Of a stretch of DNA of 10,372 nucleotides, positions 1-5,918 are shown piece after piece. The stretch is taken from assembly GCA_014763515.1 (NCBI GenBank), contig JACXVH010000108.1, positions 1-10,372 on the forward strand, read 5' to 3'. The stretch comes from Flavobacteriaceae bacterium (GTDB lineage: Bacteria; Bacteroidota; Bacteroidia; Flavobacteriales; Flavobacteriaceae). The notes under the pieces are model-generated. The model did not search any database and was not told the DNA's origin. It was given only the letters and a program-made list of their open reading frames with translations. Numbering within the stretch: position 1 is the first letter of the stretch; each line of letters opens with the position of its first letter. The position numbers and the translations under genes were made by a program.

Positions 1-408
1 TGTTACTTCTGTTATATCATAACAAAAAACAATATCAGTAAAATAAATATACATTTGTGTTTTGTTGCTTTGATCTTTTCTAACTAAAAAAGACACCTTA
101 GCCGCTTCACCAAACTGGTTTTTACATAAGTACGAATTAATTTCATCAACATTCGTAACTTCTTTTGGCAAATTCTCTAAAATTCTATAATGTTGAATTT
201 CTCGCGAATAAACAATGATTTTACTTTTATCAAAATCTAATGCTATGTATAATTGAGTATCTAAAGGCTCAGACCATTTACCCCATTCATTATTACGGCC
301 ACCACGTTCTAAAACAGTTAATGATGTGGTTTTAAACTTAAATTGCTGCGCATAAAAAGTTGCCGATGACAACATAAATAAGGCAATTAATAATCGTAAA
401 AACTTCAT
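1..408 (-). CDS. Secreted protein of unknown function, 3' end outside the window
   Basis: An open frame of 136 codons runs from an ATG at 408 to the left edge with no stop, so the C-terminus is missing. The N-terminus is a clear Sec signal peptide: MKFLRLL, then a hydrophobic core (IALFMLSSATF), ending at YAQ, a common flavobacterial cleavage site. The mature part starts QFKFKTTSLTVLERGG and continues with mixed beta-like segments, including WGKWSEPLDTQLYIALDFD and YIYFTDIVFCYDI. I recognise no family. There is no lipobox Cys, so a soluble periplasmic or outer-membrane-associated protein is most likely. Its start lies 8 bases after the stop of the flavin oxidoreductase gene, so it is probably the distal gene of the same operon. 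The start is supported by the signal peptide. Existence of the gene is quite sure; function is unknown. Confidence 0.75.
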   Translation of the reverse strand, partial: MKFLRLLIALFMLSSATFYAQQFKFKTTSLTVLERGGRNNEWGKWSEPLDTQLYIALDFDKSKIIVYSREIQHYRILENLPKEVTNVDEINSYLCKNQFGEAAKVSFLVRKDQSNKTQMYIYFTDIVFCYDITEVT

Positions 409-416
409 TTTATATC

Positions 417-1361
417 TTAAAAATCAAATGTTGATACTTCTTTTTTTGCAATTTCAAATTCAGAAATTACATTTTCAATAATTGTTTGTACGGGTAAAAT
501 ATCGTGGATTATCCCAGCTATTTGTCCAATTTCTAATTCACCTTCAATTAAATCGCCTTCAAACATTCCTCGTTTCGCTCTTGCTCTACCCAATAGATTT
601 TTTAAATCCTCAGGAGTTGGACATTGCGTGTATAGTTCTTGAAGGTCATTAAAAAATTTATTTTTTATTAAACGAACAGGAGCCAATTCTTTCAAAGTCA
701 ACATGGTATCGCCTTCATTAGTTTCCACAATGGTTCTTTTAAATTCATCGTGCGCGCTTGATTCTGTTGAGGCAGCAAAACGACTTCCCATTTGAACTCC
801 ATCAGCACCTAAAGTCATCGCTGCCAACATTCCTCTTCCTGTAGCAATACCTCCAGCAGCAATTAACGGAATACTAACTTGCTCTTTAACCATTGGTATT
901 AAAGTTAAAGTTGTAGTTTCGTCTCTACCATTATGTCCACCTGCTTCAAATCCTTCAGCAACTATAGCATCTACACTGGCTTCTTGAGCTTTTAAAGCAA
1001 ATTTTGTACTACTTACAACATGAACAACTGTTATGCCATTTTCTTTTAAAAAAGGAGTCCATGTTCTAGGGTTTCCTGCTGAAGTAAAAACAATTTTGAC
1101 GCCTTCGTCTTTAATAATTTGCATAATTTCCTCAATGTTTGGATACAATATGGGAACATTTACACCGAATGGTTTATTTGTAGCTTTTTTACATTTTTGA
1201 ATATGCTCTCTTAACACATCAGGATACATTGAACCAGCGCCAATTAAACCTAAACCACCAGCATTACTAACAGCACTTGCCAATTTATATCCACTATTCC
1301 AAATCATCCCACCTTGAATTATGGGATATTTAATATTAAAAAGCTGGGTAATCCTGTTCAT
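417..1361 (-). CDS. FabK / nitronate monooxygenase-like FMN-dependent oxidoreductase
   Basis: A 314-residue protein of the 2-nitropropane dioxygenase/FabK family, FMN-binding TIM barrels that act either as nitronate monooxygenases or as enoyl-ACP reductases. Visible family marks are the N-terminal YPIIQGGMIW (12-21), NAGGLGLIGAG (33-43), PFGVN (64-68), the AEGFEAGGHNG segment with the family's conserved His at 143, and the phosphate-binding AAGGIATGRG (168-177) followed by LGADGVQMGSRF (184-195). The whole layout and length match pneumococcal FabK (about 324 residues), but paralogues of this kind are widespread and sequence alone does not settle the substrate. It is cytoplasmic, with no signal peptide. 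Its ATG shares one base with the TAA of the S8 peptidase gene (TAATG), which suggests translational coupling. The family call is secure; the choice between FabK and nitronate monooxygenase is not. Confidence 0.93.
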   Translation of the reverse strand: MNRITQLFNIKYPIIQGGMIWNSGYKLASAVSNAGGLGLIGAGSMYPDVLREHIQKCKKATNKPFGVNVPILYPNIEEIMQIIKDEGVKIVFTSAGNPRTWTPFLKENGITVVHVVSSTKFALKAQEASVDAIVAEGFEAGGHNGRDETTTLTLIPMVKEQVSIPLIAAGGIATGRGMLAAMTLGADGVQMGSRFAASTESSAHDEFKRTIVETNEGDTMLTLKELAPVRLIKNKFFNDLQELYTQCPTPEDLKNLLGRARAKRGMFEGDLIEGELEIGQIAGIIHDILPVQTIIENVISEFEIAKKEVSTFDF

Positions 1362-2845
1362 TATTTTTTAATTAATTTTCCTTTTACTTGGTTTGTAACT
1401 TCATAAAAATAAACTCCTGAATTTAAATTACTTAAATCGATGATATTATTTTGAGTTGAAATTTTTGTTGTATAAATTTTTTGACCTAATTGGTTATATA
1501 TTGAGAAAACTTCAACATTATTACTAGATAAGTCAATTGTTAAAACATTTGTAAAAGGATTTGGATAAATCTTTACAGCTGCATTATTTGTGAAGTTTTC
1601 AGCTGTTAACGTTAACGCTAATTGGAAATCGGGTACACCATAACCTTTGTAAATATCTGGAGTTGTATATTGATCTGCAGATTGTTTTACAAAATCGATA
1701 ACTTGAGCCGCAGTTAAATTTGGTAATGCCGACCAAAAACTTGCAACTGAACCAGCTAAAATTGGACTCGAAAAAGAAGTCCCACTTGCAGCTATAATAT
1801 TACCTGATGAATTACTTACAGTTGCATTACTTCCGCGTGCAGCAACATCTGGCTTTACTCTTCCATCAATAGAAGGGCCAATTGAACTAAACGAAGAATA
1901 AGCTTCGGTACTTGTTACAGAACCAACTGTTAAAATATTACTTGCATCGGCAGGAATGCCTATATGTGGTTCTGAAGTTGAACCCTCGTTTCCTGCACTA
2001 ACAACACAAACAATTCCTTTTTGAAATGCCATAGAAGCGCCACGAGAAGCAAAACCTACTTGACCGTTGCGCTGAGCATAAGAATAAGAATAATTTGGTT
2101 CATCATAATCGCTATAACCTAAAGAGGAATTAATTATATCAACACCCAAACTGTCTGCTCTTTCTACAGCTTCAACCCAATATGATTCTTCAACAGGATT
2201 TTCAGAGTTTACGTCTTCGGTAATAAATAAATAGTATTGTGCATCTGGTGCTGTTCCTACTAATTGGTTATCAACATAGCCTCCCATAGTAGATAACACC
2301 ATAGTTCCATGCTGATTTCTAGTGTAAATGTTATTATTTCGATCAGGAAAATTATATCCTCCTAAAATTAAATTATTATCTCTTAGTCTTTGAAATGGCA
2401 TTTGTGTATTTACTCCTGGAAAACCAGCATCAAGGATGGCAATAATTTTTCCTTGTCCTGTAAAATTTTGTTGGTGTAACAAATGCGTGTTTAACATTTG
2501 TACTTGATTTGCAGAAGTTCCGTAATTATAATTAACCTGAATTTCAAATTTATTTTTTACTTTTTGATTTTTATGCGTTTCAGATGTTATTGGATTTTCA
2601 ATTCTCACATTTAATGAATGATTTGCATAAGTTATATGATCTATAAAGGTAAAATTTGTTAAAGCTTGTATATCTGTTATTGAGCCTCTAATATGCAATG
2701 CGTTTAACCATTTTGATTTTGCCATTACTGTTATTCCTGATGAAGCTGAAATTTGATTGATATAATTAGTAGAAATAGGCACATCAGTATTATCTAAGGC
2801 AATTCCTTGATTCGTTCTTCTATCTAAAGCACGTTGTGAAAGCAT
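1361..2845 (-). CDS. Subtilisin-like S8 serine peptidase with type IX sorting domain, N-terminus lost
   Basis: The 494-residue readable frame has the S8 catalytic set: Asp139 in AILDAGF, His179 in QHGTMV, Asn286 of the oxyanion hole in SAGNEG and Ser357 in GTSFSSP. Residues 1-100 are the propeptide-like part typical of flavobacterial S8 enzymes (SQRALDRRTNQGIALD, SKWLNALHIRG). Residues about 423-494 form a type A T9SS C-terminal sorting domain (VKIYPNPFTN, LNSGVYFYEV, ending GKLIKK), so the family is normally secreted and surface-attached or released. Here the protein starts abruptly at MLSQRALDRR and has no signal peptide. A signal-peptide start lies 32 bases upstream in another frame (see 2846-2877). 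Unless the sequence is wrong, the product could not enter the Sec/T9SS route, making this a probable pseudogene. The catalytic domain and tail show no other damage. Confidence 0.88.
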   Translation of the reverse strand: MLSQRALDRRTNQGIALDNTDVPISTNYINQISASSGITVMAKSKWLNALHIRGSITDIQALTNFTFIDHITYANHSLNVRIENPITSETHKNQKVKNKFEIQVNYNYGTSANQVQMLNTHLLHQQNFTGQGKIIAILDAGFPGVNTQMPFQRLRDNNLILGGYNFPDRNNNIYTRNQHGTMVLSTMGGYVDNQLVGTAPDAQYYLFITEDVNSENPVEESYWVEAVERADSLGVDIINSSLGYSDYDEPNYSYSYAQRNGQVGFASRGASMAFQKGIVCVVSAGNEGSTSEPHIGIPADASNILTVGSVTSTEAYSSFSSIGPSIDGRVKPDVAARGSNATVSNSSGNIIAASGTSFSSPILAGSVASFWSALPNLTAAQVIDFVKQSADQYTTPDIYKGYGVPDFQLALTLTAENFTNNAAVKIYPNPFTNVLTIDLSSNNVEVFSIYNQLGQKIYTTKISTQNNIIDLSNLNSGVYFYEVTNQVKGKLIKK

Positions 2846-2877
2846 TTGAAAAACAGAACAAGTAAAGATTTTTTCAT
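2846..2877 (-). other. Orphaned signal-peptide start of the S8 peptidase
   Basis: Reading minus from the ATG at 2877 gives MKKSLLVLFF, a classic start of a Sec signal peptide. The frame then runs into the peptidase DNA out of register and stops at a TAG at 2824-2826. The distance from this ATG to the peptidase ATG at 2845 is 32 bases, two more than a multiple of three. In the family a full signal peptide plus a short segment precedes the SQRALDRR motif. I therefore infer that roughly 100 bases, in a number that breaks the frame, are missing here. The size is an estimate from memory of the family. Confidence 0.7.
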
Positions 2878-2911
2878 GTTTAAGAGGTTAAGTTTTACGG
2901 TTATAAAAATA

Positions 2912-2919
2912 CAAAATTA
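2912..2919 (-). promoter_or_regulatory. Possible Bacteroidota -7 element for the S8 peptidase gene
   Basis: On the minus strand these bases read TAATTTTG, matching the Bacteroidota TAnnTTTG -7 consensus. They overlap the stop codon of the antiporter gene and would give a leader of about 28 bases before the ATG at 2877. No convincing TTTG box is found 19 bases upstream (TTTT is there), so this is a weak call in very AT-rich DNA. It could give the distal half of the operon its own transcription. Confidence 0.3.
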
Positions 2920-3852
2920 TTTTATCGTGAGATAAATAAAAACGGCATAGGCTAAAACCAATAAAATCCCTTCTTTGAAAGCTAGATTATTTCTTTTTGG
3001 TAAAAAAACCATTGGTAACAAAATAAATGCGAAACCTAACAACCAGTAAATATCAAAATGAAGGATTTGATAATCTACATTTTCAATTGGTTTAATGATG
3101 GCTGTAAAACCTAAAACACTCAGAATATTGAAAATATTGGAACCAATAATATTACCTATAGAAATATCGTTTTCATTTTTTAATGCCGCAATAACTGAAG
3201 AAGCTAACTCTGGAATACTTGTACCGATTGAGACAACGGTTATGGCAATTACTCTTTCACTTACACCTAAATTTTTAGCTAAATTTACTGCTCCATTAAC
3301 TAATAACTCAGAACCTAACCAAAGTGAAAATCCACCAACAAAAAGCAATAAAAATATCTTAAGATAAGACATATTTTTCTCTTCTTGATTATCATTTTCA
3401 AGTGTAACTGTTTTGTTCTGCTTTATTAAATACAATATAAAAGCAACTAATAAAACAACAAAAAATATACCTTCGCTTCTACTTAAGACTCCATCAAATG
3501 CTAAAAAGAAAAAAAGTATTAATGAAGCTAACATTTTCATAGGCCAATCGGTTCTATAAAAATTAGATTCTACTTGCATTGAATTAATTAGCAACACAAT
3601 TCCTAAAACCAAACCTACATTACCAATGTTTGAACCTACTACATTTCCCACAGCTATATCTGGAAAACCATCAAGTGCAGCTTTGATACTCACAATCATT
3701 TCTGGTGCTGATGTAGCAAATGATACAACAGTTAAACCAACAATAATTTTAGAAATATGTAATTTATTTGAAAGTCCGACTGAAGATTTTAATAACCAGT
3801 TTCCACCAACAACTAATAAGATTAAACCGAGAATGATATATAATAAATTCAT
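2917..3852 (-). CDS. Calcium/sodium antiporter (CaCA family, YrbG-like)
   Basis: A 311-residue integral inner-membrane protein with about ten hydrophobic segments, the usual size and topology of bacterial Na+/Ca2+ exchangers. The two inverted alpha repeats that form the ion-binding core are plain. Alpha-1 spans about residues 38-86 with ATSAPE (Glu51) and GNVVGSNIGN (69-78). Alpha-2 spans about 201-250 with GTSIPE (Glu215) and GNIIGSNIFN (233-242). A charged, hydrophilic loop (about 144-162) separates the halves. The two Glu residues are the expected cation ligands. It probably exports Ca2+ in exchange for Na+ (or H+); ion preference cannot be read from sequence. It starts 6 bases after the mnmA stop, so it is transcribed with mnmA. 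It appears intact. Confidence 0.95.
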   Translation of the reverse strand: MNLLYIILGLILLVVGGNWLLKSSVGLSNKLHISKIIVGLTVVSFATSAPEMIVSIKAALDGFPDIAVGNVVGSNIGNVGLVLGIVLLINSMQVESNFYRTDWPMKMLASLILFFFLAFDGVLSRSEGIFFVVLLVAFILYLIKQNKTVTLENDNQEEKNMSYLKIFLLLFVGGFSLWLGSELLVNGAVNLAKNLGVSERVIAITVVSIGTSIPELASSVIAALKNENDISIGNIIGSNIFNILSVLGFTAIIKPIENVDYQILHFDIYWLLGFAFILLPMVFLPKRNNLAFKEGILLVLAYAVFIYLTIK

Positions 3853-3858
3853 ATGCTA

Positions 3859-5009
3859 CTAAGAAATTACTCCACTTCCTAAAATCTCTTCGCCTTGATG
3901 CCACGCTACAAATTGTCCTTCTGTTATGGCAGATTGAGCTTCATCAAACTCCACATATAAACCATTTTCAACCTGATATAATGTTGCTTTTTGAAGTGGT
4001 TGGCGATAACGAATTCTTGCCATTACTTCAAGAGTTTCATTTGGTTGTAAGCGTAAATCTTCGCGAACCCAATGTACTTCTTCGGCTTTTACAAATAATA
4101 CTTTTTTAAACAAACCTGGATGATTACTTCCTTGGCCTGTGTAAATAACATTTTTTTCAACATCAGTTTCAATTACATATAAACCTTCCTTGGTTCCACC
4201 TACATTTAAACCTTTACGTTGACCTTTAGTAAAAAAATGAGCACCTTGATGTTTTCCTAAAACTTTATGTTCAACATCTGAATAATCAATATTTGCTGCT
4301 AAATAAGCTAATTCTTGTTGTTTGGTTTCAAATGAAGGAACTTCTTGATGATAAACTGGTTCATTTGCAGAAATTTCAACAATATTTCCTTCTTTTGGTT
4401 GTAATTTTTGTTGCAAAAATTCTGGTAAACGCACTTTCCCTATAAAACATAATCCTTGAGAATCTTTTTTATCTGCTGTTATTAAATCTAATTTAGAAGC
4501 AATTTCTCTAACTTCTGGTTTTGTTAATTCGCCAATTGGAAATAAAGCTTTCGATAATTGTTCTTGCGATAATTGGCACAGAAAATACGATTGGTCTTTA
4601 TTACCATCGATACCCGATAATAATTGATAAATTTCTTTACCTTCTTTTTCAATTGTTCCTTTACGACAATAATGTCCAGTTGCAACAAAATCGGCGCCAA
4701 GAGATAAGGCAATTTTCATAAAGACATCGAACTTAATCTCTCGGTTACACAAAACATCAGGATTAGGTGTACGACCTTTCTCATATTCGTTGAACATATA
4801 ATCGACAATTCGTTCTTTATATTGTTCCGATAAATCTACGGTTTGAAAAGGAATTCTTAATTTTTCTGCCACCAAAAGTGCATCATTACTATCTTCTAAC
4901 CATGGACATTCATTTGAAATAGTTACCGTATCATCGTGCCAATTTTTCATAAATAAGCAGCAACACTCGAATCTACTCCGCCAGAAAGTCCAACGACTAC
5001 TCTCTTCAT
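3859..5009 (-). pseudogene. mnmA: tRNA 2-thiouridine(34) synthase MnmA, broken near the 5' end
   Basis: MnmA activates U34 of Lys, Glu and Gln tRNAs with ATP and inserts sulfur at C2. The reading frame 3859-4950 (363 residues) carries nearly the whole protein: MKNWHDD at the start, the catalytic Cys68 in GRTPNPDVLCNREIKF, ATGHYCR, the persulfide-accepting Cys168 in KKDSQGLCFIG, and the C-terminal barrel domains (TKGQRKGLNVGG, ARIRYRQP). The first 19 residues, with the PP-loop ATP-binding motif LSGGVDSS, lie upstream at 4951-5009 in another frame that ends at TGA. In the family about 13 residues (roughly LLKEQGYEVIGLF) join AAY to MKNW; here only two bases remain, consistent with loss of 37 bases. 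The gene starts 16 bases after the YwqK-like gene and ends 6 bases before the antiporter. Unless this is an assembly error, the enzyme should be inactive because it lacks its ATP-binding loop. Confidence 0.88.
4947..5009 (-). other. Detached MnmA P-loop fragment (20-codon frame) with ATGA stop/start overlap
   Basis: From the ATG at 5009 the minus strand encodes MKRVVVGLSGGVDSSVAAYL and then stops at TGA (4947-4949). This is the genuine MnmA N-terminus, including the SGGVDS PP-loop motif. The TGA overlaps the ATG at 4948-4950 as ATGA, an arrangement that allows ribosomes to reinitiate, so the remaining 363 residues could still be translated as a separate chain. Confidence 0.8.
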
Positions 5010-5025
5010 CTAACTATCTAAATAT

Positions 5026-5778
5026 TTATTTTTTTTCTTCTTTTAATTCTTCTTTGTATTCTAATTCGTTAGGATTATCAAGTTTGAATGTCTTTCCAGA
5101 AAATTCTGCAGCTGTTTCTTTTTTTACCAGCTTACCGTTTTCATAAGTTTCCCAAATACCAACTTTAACATTTTTCTTATATTCTCCCAAAACTAATAAA
5201 TTTCCCTCGCCATCATAAAAACTTGCTTTTCCATGAAGCTCACCATTTTTATAAATGGATTCTTCGATTAAATTACCATTTTCAGCATATTTATAGTACT
5301 TACCCTCTCTTCTATCATTTTTATAAAACGCCTTTTCAGCAATTTGACCATTCGTATAATACACATACCTTTCACCGTTTAACTTTCCATTTTTATAGTT
5401 TTCTAGAGTCATTACCTTATCACTATTCAAATGATAGTATTTCCAAAGTCCTTCAGGTTTTTTGTTTACCAAATTACCTTCACTTACTTTAAACTTCTTA
5501 GTATCATAAAAAACTGTATAACAACTACCATCTCCTTGAGAAAAATCGCGAGTTGCCATTAAAGTATTTTCTTTATTATCAGCATAATACTTAAAAACAC
5601 CTAATTCTTTACCATGATCAAAATTTCCTTCGTAACGTAACTTTTTTGTTTTTTCATGATAGCCTTTCCAAAGTCCGTGACGTTTTCCAGAACTATCCAT
5701 TTGATTTTCTTGAGCATTTAATAAAAATGCCATTAAAACTAATACAAAAGTGAGCAGTCTATTAATATTATTTAACAT
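5026..5778 (-). CDS. Secreted MORN-like repeat protein (YwqK family)
   Basis: A 250-residue protein with a Sec signal peptide (hydrophobic core FVLVLMAFLLNAQ at 11-23; cleavage near A22) followed by repeated units of about 20-25 residues. Typical units are HGLWKGYHEKTKKLRYEG (34-51), EGLWKYY (109-115), NGERYVYYTNGQIAEKAFY (134-152), EGKYYKYAENGNLIEESIY (158-176) and VGIWETYENGKLVKKE (206-221). This G-x-W/Y-x-x-Y ... NG-x-L pattern is the MORN-variant repeat that databases label 'toxin-antitoxin system YwqK family antitoxin'. That label is misleading here: the protein is exported and no toxin gene is adjacent. The tail is very charged (EELKEEKK). It is the first gene of the left operon, downstream of the divergent promoter region. 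Its role is unknown; a periplasmic or surface binding or scaffold function is a guess. Confidence 0.85.
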   Translation of the reverse strand: MLNNINRLLTFVLVLMAFLLNAQENQMDSSGKRHGLWKGYHEKTKKLRYEGNFDHGKELGVFKYYADNKENTLMATRDFSQGDGSCYTVFYDTKKFKVSEGNLVNKKPEGLWKYYHLNSDKVMTLENYKNGKLNGERYVYYTNGQIAEKAFYKNDRREGKYYKYAENGNLIEESIYKNGELHGKASFYDGEGNLLVLGEYKKNVKVGIWETYENGKLVKKETAAEFSGKTFKLDNPNELEYKEELKEEKK

Positions 5779-5841
5779 TTGTTAAAGTATTTTTATTGAA
5801 ATTAAATATTTGAAACATATGATATTAAACAAAACTTGTTG

Positions 5842-5849
5842 CAAAGTTA
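5842..5849 (-). promoter_or_regulatory. Possible -7 promoter element for the left operon
   Basis: The minus strand reads TAACTTTG, which fits the Bacteroidota TAnnTTTG -7 consensus, and would start transcription about 60 bases before the YwqK-like ATG at 5778. No good TTTG box lies at the expected 19-base spacing upstream. This is the best candidate for the promoter of the operon read leftward. Confidence 0.4.
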
Positions 5850-5887
5850 AAATTTGACACAATATTTTTTTTTGTTTAACGATTTCA

Positions 5888-5895
5888 TAAATTTG
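5888..5895 (+). promoter_or_regulatory. Possible -7 promoter element for the FAS1 lipoprotein gene
   Basis: TAAATTTG matches the Bacteroidota TAnnTTTG -7 consensus and sits 23 bases before the ATG at 5919, giving a short leader of roughly 17 bases. An upstream TTTG (5871-5874) is only 13 bases away rather than about 19, so the -33 part is imperfect. The element overlaps a perfect palindrome (5892-5905). Confidence 0.45.
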
Positions 5896-5905
5896 TTTAA
5901 ACAAA
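5892..5905. repeat. 14-bp perfect palindrome TTTGTTTAAACAAA, possible operator
   Basis: TTTGTTT and AAACAAA form a perfect palindrome with no spacer over the expected transcription start of the FAS1 gene. A direct copy of its left part, TTTGTTTAA, lies at 5871-5879 (21 bases upstream), and an inverted copy, TTAAACAAA, at 5825-5833. The repeated word across a divergent promoter region suggests a regulator binding site, but base composition alone makes such words fairly common. Confidence 0.35.
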
Positions 5906-5918
5906 AAAAACAAACATT

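Noticed and set aside
3095..3367. Open frame of 90 codons on the plus strand inside the antiporter gene
   Set aside because: It is antisense to a highly conserved alpha repeat of the antiporter; its sequence has no recognisable features and reflects the complement of membrane codons.
3626..3862. Open frame of 78 codons on the plus strand over the antiporter 5' end
   Set aside because: Antisense shadow of the first alpha repeat, with no family signal and no separate start context.
4521..4721. Overlapping short open frames on both strands within mnmA
   Set aside because: Both lie across a region where the MnmA frame is continuous and conserved; composition is low-complexity and unlike a protein.
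2845..4950. Programmed frameshifting as the explanation for the mnmA and S8 breaks
   Set aside because: No slippery heptamer with downstream structure is seen at either junction, and family comparison indicates that whole residues are missing, which a ribosomal frameshift would not restore.
5223..5492. Plus-strand open frame rich in His, Tyr and Phe within the YwqK-like gene
   Set aside because: The aromatic and His-rich composition arises from reading the repeated Lys/Tyr/Asn codons backwards; no supporting features.
5026..5778. Toxin-antitoxin system reading of the YwqK-like protein
   Set aside because: No toxin-like gene is adjacent, the protein is exported, and the neighbour is a tRNA-modification gene; the name derives from a distant Bacillus context.
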